This document shows, piece by piece, positions 20,992-30,065 of a DNA stretch of 64,000 nt. Every line of letters begins with the position of its first letter. Position 1 is the stretch's first letter. The position numbers and the translations under genes were made by a program. The DNA comes from Sodalis praecaptivus (lineage in GTDB: Bacteria; Pseudomonadota; Gammaproteobacteria; Enterobacterales; Enterobacteriaceae), in contig NZ_CP006569.1 of NCBI RefSeq assembly GCF_000517425.1, positions 3,462,760 to 3,526,759 on the forward strand. Direction: 5' to 3'. The notes below the pieces were generated by a model, which saw only the letters and a program-made list of their open reading frames with translations, was not told the origin of the DNA and made no database searches.

Positions 20992-22017
20992 TTAGAGAAC
21001 GTGATAGCGATCGCCGCTTCTTACTCCCCACCAGCCGCCGGCGGCGCTGACTATCGCCCCCAGCAATAGGGTAATGAATAACCAAAGCGCGGACTTGGCG
21101 CTGGCGGCAGCGGCCTTATCGGCGCGCTGTTTCATTTCCTCGCGCCAGCGCTGCAAATCTTCACGCGCGTGACTGACGTTCTGCTGCAGCGTATCGATCC
21201 GTTGTTTTATCGTTTCTGCCGCCTGCTGTTTATCGCGCATCACCTTATCGGTCGCCTGATTTAACGCCTCCGGCGTCATAGTACGATTGCTATTGGCCAG
21301 CGCCTGATGCACGTCGTCGCGCTTGATATCGTCGGCTACGGCATCCGTGCGCTGCTTCAACCTCTCAGCCAGCCCTGCCATAATCTGCTCACTGCGCTCA
21401 GGGGCGCGCATCGCCTCGGCGACCGCCTGGCTGACTTCCGCACGTATTTCCTTAAGCTGGCGCTGAAGGTAGTCGGGATGCAGCGCTTCCACTTCACTGT
21501 TTTGCAGCGCATCGCTAATATTTTTTGGCGAGGCATCGGCCGGCAGAGAATCGTCCAGAGTTAATTTCCCCAACCCATTGTTCAACGCCCCCGCTAATTC
21601 ATCGCTATTATTCCCCACCGCCGTAACGATATTTCCGGCGGCGCTGCCCGCTGCGCCCAGCATATTTCCCGCCAAACGTAATGCACCACTAATAATGAAT
21701 CCGCTAATGATAATCGCTAACAGCAGCGATAGCGCCCAGGTCAAGAAGCCGTGCGTCACGCCGGCCATCATCGCCAGCCGGCCGGCGACAAAACCACCGG
21801 CCAATAGACTAAGGAGCAGCGCAGCCGCCGTCCATAGGGTCATGGTGGTGCCGATACCCCCGGCCGGTCGCTGCGCCCAGGGATCGACCATGCTAAATCC
21901 CAACGCGCTACCGAGCAGCGCTAATAAGAGTGAAATAGAGAATGCCGTAAGAACGCCACTGAAAAGTGATCCCCATGACACCCGGTTGGCGCAGATAGCC
22001 ACATCCCGCGTTTCCAT
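20992..22017 (-). CDS. membrane protein with central coiled coil (PhnA-like/YrzE-like N-terminus)
   Basis: 341 residues, not assigned to a function. Residues 13-115 form three to four transmembrane helices with glycine-rich packing (SWGSLFSGVLTAF, LLALLGSALGFSMVDPW, SLLAGGFVAGRLAMMAGV), resembling the membrane part of proteins often labelled PhnA-like or YrzE. Residues about 175-300 are highly charged and helical and look like a coiled coil (KEIRAEVSQAVAEAMRAPER, DTLQQNVSHAREDLQRWREE). A final transmembrane segment (about 308-330) ends the protein. Preceded by an AAGGAG-type site. The coiled coil would lie between two membrane anchors. Not seen at this place in E. coli. Confidence 0.75.
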   Translation of the reverse strand: METRDVAICANRVSWGSLFSGVLTAFSISLLLALLGSALGFSMVDPWAQRPAGGIGTTMTLWTAAALLLSLLAGGFVAGRLAMMAGVTHGFLTWALSLLLAIIISGFIISGALRLAGNMLGAAGSAAGNIVTAVGNNSDELAGALNNGLGKLTLDDSLPADASPKNISDALQNSEVEALHPDYLQRQLKEIRAEVSQAVAEAMRAPERSEQIMAGLAERLKQRTDAVADDIKRDDVHQALANSNRTMTPEALNQATDKVMRDKQQAAETIKQRIDTLQQNVSHAREDLQRWREEMKQRADKAAAASAKSALWLFITLLLGAIVSAAGGWWGVRSGDRYHVL

Positions 22018-22518
22018 AAGCTAACTCCTTTATTTTTTACGAAGTAGAATGATGCTACGCCATTAAGTTAGTCTATGTTTACGGTAATACAAGAATACCG
22101 AATTTTGAGAATCATTTATTTTATAATAATTATTATTATCTTTTTTCTATCGCTTGGCGCATGGGTTACATCAGTAATACGGCTTTTTGATAAACTTAAA
22201 TTAATAGATAATTATTAATCATAAAATCATCAGACATTTTCGACGCCGGTAACCGGCGAAATCACCGTTAACGCGCTACGGCAAGCGCCTCTTTCCGGTC
22301 TCCTCTCCAGAACCTTCGGTATGCCGAGCGCCTTTTTTTTAACCTGTGGCAAACGCAGACGGTGCCTGACCCGCCCGTTACACACCATGCTTCAACGTCA
22401 AATACGGACAACTCTGTGCGCTTTTTCCTAGGGGAAGCGCCTGCAATTCGTTATCATGCGCGCTGCGTTTGTTGGCAAATCGCGCCGGTTGAGGTGCCTC
22501 AGGTCAGGGATATCTATT
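22018..22518 (+). other. AT-rich divergent spacer upstream of rdgC
   Basis: 501 bases between divergent genes. Bases 22060-22230 are strongly AT-rich compared with the flanks, with runs such as ATAATTATTATTATC. This could hold promoters or a nucleoid-protein site, but I see no clear consensus operator. Confidence 0.45.
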
Positions 22519-23436
22519 ATGTTGTGGTTTAAGAATGTCATGATTTACCGTTTGAACCGGCCGATCGAGCTGTCGGTGGAGCAGATCGAACAGCAGTTGT
22601 CCGCCTTCGCCTTTACTCCCTGCGGCAGTCAGGATATGGCGAAATCCGGCTGGGTTCCGCCCATGGGTGCCAAGAGCGACGTGCTGACCCATGCGATACC
22701 GGGACATGTCCTGCTTTGCCTGCGCAAAGAAGAAAAAATTCTACCGTCCTCGGTGATAAAGCAGGAGCTACAGGGCAAAATCGACAAACTGGAAAATGAA
22801 CAAAGCCGGAAACTGCGTAAAACCGAAAAAGACGCGCTCAAGGACGAAGTGCTGCACACCTTGATGCCTCGCGCCTTCAGCCGTTTTGGCCAAACGTTCT
22901 TGTGGCTGGATCAGGTCAATAATCTGGTGCTGGTCGACGCCGGCAGCGCCAAAAAAGCGGAAGATTGTCTGGCGCTGCTGCGCAAATCTATCGGCTCGTT
23001 GCCGGTGGTGCCGCTGACTATGGAAAAACCGATTGAAATGACCCTGACCGAATGGGTACGCAGCGGCGATCCCGCTGCCGGCTTCGCCATTCAAGATGAG
23101 GCTGAGCTAAAAGCGCTGCTGGAAGAAGGCGGCATCGTTCGCTGTAAAAAACAGGATTTGTCCAGCGACGAAATCGCGGTGCATATTGAGGCAGGCAAAC
23201 TGGTGACCAAGCTGGCGCTGGATTGGCGGGAGCGAGTGCAGTTTGTGCTGGGCGATGATGGCACGGTTAAACGGTTAAAATTCGCCGATACGCTACGCGA
23301 GCAAAATGATGATATCGATCGCGACGATTTCGCCGCCCGTTTCGACGCCGATTTTACGCTCATGACCGGTGAATTGGCGGCTTTAATCACTGAGCTGATT
23401 GCGGGGCTGGGAGGCGAGGCGCAGCGTCAGGGCTAA
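22519..23436 (+). CDS. rdgC: recombination-associated protein RdgC
   Basis: Ring-forming DNA-binding protein that limits RecA loading. The 305 residues match E. coli RdgC (303): [42 protein letters not shown]-like [37 protein letters not shown]. Start chosen at MLWFKN, the family start, rather than 21 codons upstream. Convergent with ppnP across a 266-bp GC-rich gap. Confidence 0.97.
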   Translation: MLWFKNVMIYRLNRPIELSVEQIEQQLSAFAFTPCGSQDMAKSGWVPPMGAKSDVLTHAIPGHVLLCLRKEEKILPSSVIKQELQGKIDKLENEQSRKLRKTEKDALKDEVLHTLMPRAFSRFGQTFLWLDQVNNLVLVDAGSAKKAEDCLALLRKSIGSLPVVPLTMEKPIEMTLTEWVRSGDPAAGFAIQDEAELKALLEEGGIVRCKKQDLSSDEIAVHIEAGKLVTKLALDWRERVQFVLGDDGTVKRLKFADTLREQNDDIDRDDFAARFDADFTLMTGELAALITELIAGLGGEAQRQG

Positions 23437-23702
23437 CCGAGGCGGCCGCAGGGAAAAGGCACGGTTGACCCGCCCGCCGGTTAACCCTGAGACGAATCGG
23501 CGCGGCGATGACCCTAACCGATTGCTTGAGGACGAATCGACGCGGCGGCGCAGAGGGCGGCTATGCCGCCGGGCTCGCGGCCAGCGCAGGTTACGCAATG
23601 CCGTATGCCTGGCGCGAACGAAGCGGGATGAGAGTAAAGATTGCCCCCCGGCCCAGCGGCGTCAACGGTGGACGGGACGGCGCAGGCCTTGCGCCAACCC
23701 GT

Positions 23703-23999
23703 TCAGCGCGAGTGGCTAAGGTACCTGCATAAATAGCTGCTGGTTTCCGCCAGCTGCAGGCAAAATTCGCTGTGTGCCGGCACGTAGAACGACTCTCCCG
23801 GCATAAAAACCTGCCAGTCGTTGGCGCCTGGCAGCAGCGTCTTAAGCGCGCCGCTAACGACCGTCATTTCTTCCGGCTGGCCGGTGGTAAAGGTGTACTC
23901 CCCTGCCTCCATAACGCCAACGCTGGCACGGCCCGTGCTGGCGGCGTCGAATCCAATGGACTTCACTTTCCCTGCAAAATAGTCATTCACCTTCAGCAT
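23703..23999 (-). CDS. ppnP: pyrimidine/purine nucleoside phosphorylase
   Basis: Small cupin enzyme (YaiE) that phosphorolyses diverse nucleosides. The 98 residues align with the 94-residue E. coli protein: [64 protein letters not shown]. Start at MLKVNDYF; nine extra upstream codons are unlikely. Same relative position as in E. coli, between rdgC and the aro genes. Confidence 0.95.
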   Translation of the reverse strand: MLKVNDYFAGKVKSIGFDAASTGRASVGVMEAGEYTFTTGQPEEMTVVSGALKTLLPGANDWQVFMPGESFYVPAHSEFCLQLAETSSYLCRYLSHSR

Positions 24000-24110
24000 C
24001 GGTCTTTTCCTATCAATTAATGTCATACCAGTGTAAAAGGCGACTCGGCGGGCGTCACGCCCTTTTCTACAAAAACCCCGGCCGGGACAAACAAATTTTG
24101 CGCCGCCGAT

Positions 24111-24872
24111 TTACTGATAGATTCGTTGGGCAATCATCCGCGTAGCGGACTGCAACCCCGCCAACTTATCGGTCGGGAAGGCGCCTTTATCGCCAGCGTT
24201 CACGAAAGACAGACATAGGCCGAACTGCTCACGCCGCTCGCTGTCCGCCAGCGCCGTAGCGAGCGCGCTGTAACCCGGGCGGGTTTCATTGCGATTGAAA
24301 TCCCAGCCCTGCCCGCGCACCACTGATAATCGCTGCAGCAAGCGGACAATGCCGGGCTGATTAAATCCCCCCAGCCTGCCCTGGCGCGGCATCAACCGCG
24401 CTATGACTTCCCGCTCGGAAAAACAGGCCAACAACGCTCTGCCGACCGCCGTATTCATGGCGGGCAAATGGCTGCCTACCGCATAGATCGCAGGCGCGGC
24501 GGCGCTGCTTTGAAATCGGTCCACGATACGGACTTTATCCCGATGCAGCATGCATAAATAACCGGTGCAGCGATAGCGTGCGCTGAGCTGATGCAGCGCC
24601 TGCGCCGCCCGCTCAGCAAGCGTAGCCGGCCCGCTCTGCGGTGCAGGCGGGCTCAATGAGCGCAGCAGGTGGCCGACCCGATAATGGCGGTTGTGGGGAT
24701 CCCGCGCGAGCAGTCCCTGCGATTCCATTGCGATAAGCAGCCGGGAAAGCGTACTTTTTGGCAAGGTGAGACGGCGGGCCATGTCGCTGAAGGACAGACT
24801 TTCCGGCAGCGCATCCGTGCCCGGCTGGACGAACAACGTTAACACCGCGGCGGCGTTTTCCAATGTCGACAT
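24111..24872 (-). CDS. IclR-family transcriptional regulator
   Basis: 253 residues. The N-terminal winged helix-turn-helix (about 22-66, SFSDMARRLTLPKSTLSRLL) and C-terminal ligand-binding domain (about 80-250, with LPAMNTAVGRALLACFSE and GWDFNRNETRPGYSALAT) are typical of IclR proteins. The recognition helix is followed by the family's QGLLARDPHNRHYRVG wing. The ligand is unknown and no catabolic gene adjoins it; it sits alone between ppnP and yaiA. Confidence 0.88.
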   Translation of the reverse strand: MSTLENAAAVLTLFVQPGTDALPESLSFSDMARRLTLPKSTLSRLLIAMESQGLLARDPHNRHYRVGHLLRSLSPPAPQSGPATLAERAAQALHQLSARYRCTGYLCMLHRDKVRIVDRFQSSAAAPAIYAVGSHLPAMNTAVGRALLACFSEREVIARLMPRQGRLGGFNQPGIVRLLQRLSVVRGQGWDFNRNETRPGYSALATALADSERREQFGLCLSFVNAGDKGAFPTDKLAGLQSATRMIAQRIYQ

Positions 24873-25200
24873 AATGTTATTTTTTTTGCAGGTGAACTGA
24901 TGTCGGAGTTTTTATCATTCATCGCCTGCGCGTCGGCGTCAAGACAATATTTCACCGGTTTGCACGCTCCGTCCGCGGTGCGCCGGCGGCCTCATACACA
25001 TCGGTTTATCGCTATTAATTAGAAACTTAAACACTAGCGTGTCGCTCTTAACGATAACGCCTCACGCACGAGCAATGCGCTTCATTCTCAGCCACTTGGC
25101 CCAATGGGGCCATGACGGCAGCAGCAGAAACATGAATTATTTTTTACGCCGATGTGACACATCGTGATGCGCGACGGTGGAAAGCGCGTAGTAACGGCGG
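24873..25200 (-). other. spacer between the IclR gene and yaiA
   Basis: About 330 bases with no credible gene. Includes a short perfect palindrome GATGTGACACATC at 25151-25163. Confidence 0.4.
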
Positions 25201-25227
25201 GGCGGCAGGACGCGATGTCCTGCCGCC
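25201..25227 (-). terminator. hairpin after yaiA, probable terminator lacking a T run
   Basis: Perfect 11-bp stem GGCGGCAGGAC / GTCCTGCCGCC with a 5-base loop, six bases after the yaiA stop on its transcript. No U tract follows, so termination is uncertain; it may only stabilise the 3' end. Confidence 0.5.
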
Positions 25228-25233
25228 GGATGA

Positions 25234-25425
25234 TCAGCTTTTGCTTTCATCCTCATAGCGCTCTTTGGAATCCAGCGCTTCTTGCTCGGTGTCGTGTTCA
25301 CTGATAAGGGTATTGGGGTGGGGATGGTCGGCACGCAACTCATAGACGGTTTTGCTCTTGCCGGCCGGCCCTTTCTCTTTTTTGACGATGTGCGCTTCGC
25401 GCGGATAGGGAGGTTTGCTTGCCAT
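25234..25425 (-). CDS. yaiA: YaiA family protein
   Basis: 63 residues, identical in length to E. coli YaiA and closely matching: [44 protein letters not shown]. The function is unknown in the family. It follows aroL by 108 bases on the same strand as in E. coli, where it is part of the aroL-yaiA-aroM operon; aroM is not present here. An upstream in-frame start is ignored because the family begins here. Confidence 0.93.
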   Translation of the reverse strand: MASKPPYPREAHIVKKEKGPAGKSKTVYELRADHPHPNTLISEHDTEQEALDSKERYEDESKS

Positions 25426-25534
25426 AGTTACTTCCTTATAGTTGTGCTCACGTAAGGTAAGTATAGCCAACACGCCGCGCCTCGTCGGCCGAAGCGATTA
25501 ACCTCTCATCACGTCTCCCCAAGTCGCCCGGTTA

Positions 25535-26059
25535 TCAACTCGCCGCGCTGGGATAGAGCTGTTGTAAAATGGCATAGACCACATCGTCCGGCGCCTGACT
25601 GGCGTCCAATATGTGATGTGCCGCTTCTTGATAGAGTTTTTCCCGTGCGGCGAGCACGTCGGCGATCTCTTCAATCATCGGTTTGCCCGTCAAACTGGGC
25701 CGCTGCTCCTCATCGGGGTACGCCTGTAGACGGCGCGCAAGCTCCTGCGCCGACACGTGCAGATACACCACGGTGCCGCGCGCGCGCATGAAATGTCGGT
25801 TAGCCGCCGATAAAATAATACCCCCGCCCGTGGCCACCACGGTTTGCCCTTGCGTAACGCTTGTCAGGATTTCGCTCTCCTTTGCCCGAAAGCCCGCCCA
25901 GCCTTCATCAGCGACGATCTCTGCCACAGTCTTGCCGGTAGACCGCCACAACATCTCGTCGGTATCGGTAAATGCATATCCCAATACCCGCGCTAATGCC
26001 TGACCCACCGTGGTCTTGCCGCAGCCGCGCGCACCAACCATAAATAGGGGCTGTGTCAT
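25535..26059 (-). CDS. aroL: shikimate kinase II
   Basis: Phosphorylates shikimate on the chorismate pathway. 174 residues, the E. coli AroL length. Walker [12 protein letters not shown] (residues 8-18), shikimate-binding DTDE and the FRAKE Arg, GGGIIL motif, lid-domain Arg in RPSLTGKP. E. coli aroL is controlled by TyrR and TrpR; I could not find a TyrR box (TGTAAA-N6-TTTACA) in the 225 bases upstream. Confidence 0.97.
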   Translation of the reverse strand: MTQPLFMVGARGCGKTTVGQALARVLGYAFTDTDEMLWRSTGKTVAEIVADEGWAGFRAKESEILTSVTQGQTVVATGGGIILSAANRHFMRARGTVVYLHVSAQELARRLQAYPDEEQRPSLTGKPMIEEIADVLAAREKLYQEAAHHILDASQAPDDVVYAILQQLYPSAAS

Positions 26060-26284
26060 TGCCTGTCTGTCCTTTTCCTTACCTGAAATAGCGGACGAGA
26101 ACGTTCATCGTCCCTGGGCCGGAGCAGGATGAGGCGGAGAGTCGCCGCCCCGTTGCGTGCCGGCAGCGCATCATATCATCGACCTCTGGCGGCGCACACG
26201 TTTGCCGGCAAAATTTTGCGCTACGGTAAAGGGAATCGGCGCCGCGAAGGCCGCGGGCATTGCCGCTGCGGCGCCGGCGCGCGG

Positions 26285-27835
26285 TCAGCTTTCCGCTTCG
26301 CGGGTGTCGGCGACGATGCGCTGCGCTTCGGCAAAACCGAGTTTGTCGCCCATTTTAATTAATAGCACGCCGGTCGTGCGCATCCGTCCGGCCGCCACGA
26401 CCGCCACCAGATTTCCTTTCAGGCCATACAGCGAGACAAAGTTATCCTCATCCGGCGAGCCGATAATTTCCTGCTGATCCCATTTAGCGGCATGGCCCAA
26501 ATATTCATAGCGAACGCCGTAATGCTGGGTCCAAAAAAAGGGTACGGCATCATAGGGGTGTGGCTTATCCATCATCGCACCGGCGGCGACACGTCCGTGC
26601 TGCTGAGCCACGCGCCAGTGTTCAATGCGGGTGGGATTGCCGTCCAGCGGGAACGTCGCGATGTCACCGATGGCAAAAATGTCTGCGGACACCTTCATCG
26701 TCCGGTCAACGGTCAGGCTGCCGTCGTCATTGAGCGGCAGATCGTGGATGAATCGCGTCGCCGGCGCCACGCCCGTCGCCAGCAAAACCAGCGTCGCCTC
26801 AATACGTTGGCCGTCTTTCAGCGTCACCGCGCTGACGCTTTTTTCCCCTTCAAAAGCGGCCGGCTCGCCGTCAACAAAGGTGACGCCTTTCTCCTGGTGA
26901 CGGCGGCGGAAAAAGCGGCCCAACTCGGTGCCGAATTGTTTTTCAAACGGTAAAGGATGGGGCGAAACGACCGTGACCTCTACGGCTTGTTTACGCAGCG
27001 CCGCCGCCACCTCCATACCGATGAAGCTATTGCCGATAATGACCAGCCGGTGCTCCCGCTCGACGGTGGCAACCAGCGTCGCCGCCTGTTCCCAGCTGCG
27101 CAATACCTCCACGCCGCGTAGCGCTTTGCCAGGCAGGTCCGGCCGCTGCGGCGTGGCGCCGGTGGCTAACAGTAAACGATCGTAGGAAAGGGTCTTGCCG
27201 TCTTCCAGACGTAAACGACGGCGCTGGCTGTCCAGTTCTTCCACATTGCCATTGATGCGTTCTATCTGTTGTTGCTGATAGTAGGATTCCGGCAGCAGGG
27301 AGGGCACATCGTGAATATCCATATCCCCCTGCGGCACAAATTTCGATAGCGCGGTACGATCGTAGGGGGCCTGTTTTTCACGTTCAACCACCACCAGCCT
27401 GCCGGTAAAACCCATCTCACGCAGCGCTTTTATCGCCGCGCTACCGCCGGCGCCGGTGCCCAATACCACATAGGTCGGCTGTTTATCCGCCGTCTGCAAG
27501 GGAGTGGCTTCGTCAAGCGGGTGCGGGTCGATCCACACGGCATCTTGCTCCACCTTCACCGGGAAGCGTTTCAGTGCCCGCAGTGAGGGCGGTTCCAGCA
27601 GAGAGCCCGGGCGACTTTCGGTGATGGCGAACACCGATTTATGCCACGGGCAGACCAGTTTATCTTCGCACAGCGCCCCCTTTTCCAGCGGCGCGCCGGA
27701 GTGCGGGCAGGTGGCTTCCAGGGCATAGACCTCATCACCGCGGCGGATTACCAGTATATCGGTCTCTCCGACGGTTATTTTGCTCGGGGTCATTTGCGAC
27801 AGGGAGGATAACGACATTATTTGCTCATAGGCCAC
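26285..27835 (-). CDS. Rieske-FAD/NAD(P) pyridine nucleotide-disulfide oxidoreductase (AIF-like ferredoxin reductase type)
   Basis: 516 residues. Residues 10-105 are a Rieske [2Fe-2S] domain with CPHSGAP and CPWHKSVF, the exact CxH...CxxH ligand set. Residues 120-400 are an FAD/NAD(P) reductase with FAD dinucleotide motif VVLGTGAGGSAAIKAL, ATGATPQRP, NAD motif LVIIGNSFIGMEVAAAL and the second FAD motif IFAIGDIA. The C-terminal domain resembles AIF/AIFM3 and rubredoxin or ferredoxin reductases. Electrons could pass from NAD(P)H via FAD to the Rieske cluster; the acceptor is unknown. Monocistronic, divergent from nothing obvious. E. coli lacks it here. Confidence 0.88.
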   Translation of the reverse strand: MAYEQIMSLSSLSQMTPSKITVGETDILVIRRGDEVYALEATCPHSGAPLEKGALCEDKLVCPWHKSVFAITESRPGSLLEPPSLRALKRFPVKVEQDAVWIDPHPLDEATPLQTADKQPTYVVLGTGAGGSAAIKALREMGFTGRLVVVEREKQAPYDRTALSKFVPQGDMDIHDVPSLLPESYYQQQQIERINGNVEELDSQRRRLRLEDGKTLSYDRLLLATGATPQRPDLPGKALRGVEVLRSWEQAATLVATVEREHRLVIIGNSFIGMEVAAALRKQAVEVTVVSPHPLPFEKQFGTELGRFFRRRHQEKGVTFVDGEPAAFEGEKSVSAVTLKDGQRIEATLVLLATGVAPATRFIHDLPLNDDGSLTVDRTMKVSADIFAIGDIATFPLDGNPTRIEHWRVAQQHGRVAAGAMMDKPHPYDAVPFFWTQHYGVRYEYLGHAAKWDQQEIIGSPDEDNFVSLYGLKGNLVAVVAAGRMRTTGVLLIKMGDKLGFAEAQRIVADTREAES

Positions 27836-27960
27836 GATAGGCTCCTTACTAATTTTATAAAACCTTACTGTTTAAAGCACTATCAGTAAGCCTAGCAGCA
27901 AATTGATAAAAGGCGCTCAGCCCCAGCCGGCGCCGGCTTGGGGCAAGACGAGGTTGGTGG

Positions 27961-28176
27961 TAACGGCGCGGCGCAAGCCAAGGCCAGCCGTAACGGCGCA
28001 GTGCGAACCAAAACCTACGATAACGGCGCGGCGCCGACCGAGGTCTGCGATAACGGCACGGCGCATGCCAAGACCAGCCGTAACGGCGCAGTGCGAACCA
28101 AAACCTACGATAACGGCGCGGCGCCGACCGAGGTCTGCGATAATGGCACGGCGCATGCCAAGACCGGCGATAACGG
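27961..28176 (+). repeat. 30-bp tandem repeat array with 90-bp higher-order period
   Basis: Seven full monomers begin at 27961, 27991, 28021, 28051, 28081, 28111 and 28141, each opening with TAACGGCGC or a close variant; an eighth is truncated at 28171. Three monomer types recur in order, so 27991-28080 and 28081-28170 are almost identical 90-bp units. Because 30 is a multiple of three, several frames stay open and would encode 10-residue repeats (for example NGAVRTKTYD), but none has a credible start site. Confidence 0.93.
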
Positions 28177-28177
28177 C

Positions 28178-28203
28178 AAAAGCCCGCCGGAGGGCGGGCT
28201 TTT
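28178..28203 (-). terminator. rho-independent terminator of yhjX
   Basis: AAAAGCCCGCC / GGCGGGCTTTT, an 11-bp stem with a 4-base loop; on the minus strand it ends in four Ts, 43 bases after the yhjX stop. Confidence 0.88.
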
Positions 28204-28246
28204 GCCTGACAGGGACACTCCGCCGACCGGATGTCGGGGCAAGTTG

Positions 28247-29461
28247 TTATTCGCCGTGGGCATGCCCTAAACGGTAGCCGCGCTTATCGACAGCCCCCGG
28301 CTGGCGCAGGGTCAGCGAAATCATCAACGCGATCACCAGCAGAGCCGCTATCAGTTGGAACGTCACCATAAATCCGCCGAACAGCGACGCCACCAGGGAG
28401 CCGATAATGCTACCCACGCCGAAACCCAGATAAATAATGCCGTAATTCTTGGTTAGATTATTCAGTCCGAAGAAATCGCTGACCAGCGACGGGTATACCG
28501 TAATGGTCCCACCAAAACTGAACGCCACGCAGGCCAGCGAGATAAAGAACAGTGTCTCGTTAAGATGAACGAATAACAGCATGCTCATCCCCGCCATGGC
28601 GATGACCTGGGCCAGTGAAACGACCCGAAGACGGGACATTTTATCGGACAGGACGCCCAGCACCAGGCGCCCGCTAAGATTGGCGACGGCAATAATAGTG
28701 ACCGCATTGGCCGCCACCGCCGTCGATAAATGGACCAGATTCTCGCCGATATCTTTGGCGACGCCGATAACATATAACCCGCTCATGCAGGCGGTAACAA
28801 ACATCAGCGCCAATAACCAATATTGCGGCATACGCATGGATTCGGCCAAGGTGTAATCCCGGACCCCGGCACGCTGCCGGATTTCCTGGCGCGGCGCGTC
28901 TTTCATCATAAGAGCGCCGGCCACGACCATTATCACTGCGATACCGCCCCATAATACAAACGTCAACGGCAGACTATAGCGGTCCAGCAGCTGGCTGTTG
29001 ATGTATTTGAAGCCCAGACTGCCCAGCCCATAGGCGCCGATAGCGCATGCAGAAATCAGGCCCTTGCGTTCGGGAAACCATTTAACACAGTTAGACAGCG
29101 TCAACAGATACCCGATACCGTCCGCCAGCCCGACCAAAATTCCGGCGCACAGCCAAAGCATGATAATGGAATTGGACCACCCGGTCAGGCAAAGTCCGAT
29201 GCCCAGCAATACCCCGGCGCCGATCGTGACTTTGCGCACGCCAAAGCGCTCCTGAAATTTACCTGCGGTGGTCGACGCCACCGCCATCGCCATGCTCAGC
29301 AAACCAAAAGCGAAAGCCACCTGGCTAATGGGCTGACCCAATTTCTGCGCCAGGGGACCATTGAACAAACTCCAGGTATACACCGACCCCAAAGCAAACT
29401 GGGTAATAATGGTGCCAGCCAGGGTAAACCAACGAATGAATCGGGATGATTGCGTTTTCAT
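28247..29461 (-). CDS. yhjX: pyruvate-responsive MFS transporter YhjX (OxlT-like)
   Basis: 404 residues, twelve transmembrane helices, matching E. coli YhjX (402) over its length: GTIITQFALGSVYTWSLFNG, SNCVKWFPERKGLISA, MMKDAPRQE, TACMSGLYVIGVAKDI, FFGLNNLTKNYG. In E. coli this carrier is induced by pyruvate through the YpdA/YpdB two-component system. The substrate is not settled. A good terminator follows, and a YpdB-like direct repeat lies 121 bases upstream. E. coli yhjX is at a different chromosomal place. Confidence 0.92.
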   Translation of the reverse strand: MKTQSSRFIRWFTLAGTIITQFALGSVYTWSLFNGPLAQKLGQPISQVAFAFGLLSMAMAVASTTAGKFQERFGVRKVTIGAGVLLGIGLCLTGWSNSIIMLWLCAGILVGLADGIGYLLTLSNCVKWFPERKGLISACAIGAYGLGSLGFKYINSQLLDRYSLPLTFVLWGGIAVIMVVAGALMMKDAPRQEIRQRAGVRDYTLAESMRMPQYWLLALMFVTACMSGLYVIGVAKDIGENLVHLSTAVAANAVTIIAVANLSGRLVLGVLSDKMSRLRVVSLAQVIAMAGMSMLLFVHLNETLFFISLACVAFSFGGTITVYPSLVSDFFGLNNLTKNYGIIYLGFGVGSIIGSLVASLFGGFMVTFQLIAALLVIALMISLTLRQPGAVDKRGYRLGHAHGE

Positions 29462-29581
29462 GCTTTGCCTCGCATAAACAATTCAAAAAATGAATTTATT
29501 CCCCTAAGGGTTATTGCGGGCACTATAAGATCATTTGGCGCCAACGGGGGCAAAACGGGAATGAGTTGTCAGGAAGAGGGA

Positions 29582-29612
29582 ATGAAATGCATTAAATAGG
29601 GTATGAATGACA
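29582..29612 (-). promoter_or_regulatory. candidate YpdB binding site upstream of yhjX
   Basis: E. coli YpdB is described as binding two direct copies of GGCATTTCAT separated by 11 bases. On the minus strand this region reads TGTCATTCAT, then exactly 11 bases, then TGCATTTCAT (6/10 and 9/10 matches). The spacing, orientation and neighbouring gene all fit. Confidence 0.55.
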
Positions 29613-30065
29613 TTTATCGGCAGCGGCGAGCGGGTGTCTTCATTAAAGCGGTCTTGGTAGGGGGAAATTAAACAGCTATTATCATCCCCTGTCAATATCA
29701 CTCATACAAATAACATTTTTAACATCCTGTCTATAATAGCGCGCTGCGCGTTACCGCCGTGCGCCCGCTCATAGGATTGGCGCGGTTCCCGGCCCGACGG
29801 ACGCACACGCCGGCTATCGGGACTGCGCTTTTTACCGGTGATATTGACCGCCCGACGGCCTGCCTTTAGTCACCCCGCGGCAACGCGCCTGAATGCGCGG
29901 CGCTGTCAGGAGAGAATGCGCACATGGGCGCGATGCGCAATTTCTCGACGGTCCACCGCTAGAGCCAGGCGGGCAATGCCGCAGGTCCGACATGTTTACC
30001 GGGTCATCGGCGAGTAATGTAATACATTTAGCCGCTTCACAAGGTTAATAGGGCATCAACCAAGC
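29613..30065 (-). other. spacer between yhjX and queH
   Basis: About 450 bases. A TATAAT at 29732-29737 has no good -35. The rest is GC-rich with no gene I recognise. Confidence 0.35.

Noticed and set aside
22085-22150. Fur box in the AT-rich spacer before rdgC
   Set aside because: AT-rich words resemble GATAAT repeats but no 19-bp match with acceptable symmetry.
26060-26284. TyrR or TrpR box before aroL
   Set aside because: Expected from E. coli but no TGTAAA-N6-TTTACA or TrpR-like palindrome could be found.
27903-28277. Genes through the 30-bp repeat (several frames on both strands)
   Set aside because: Three or more frames stay open because the period is a multiple of three; none has a good start, and the yhjX terminator lies inside.
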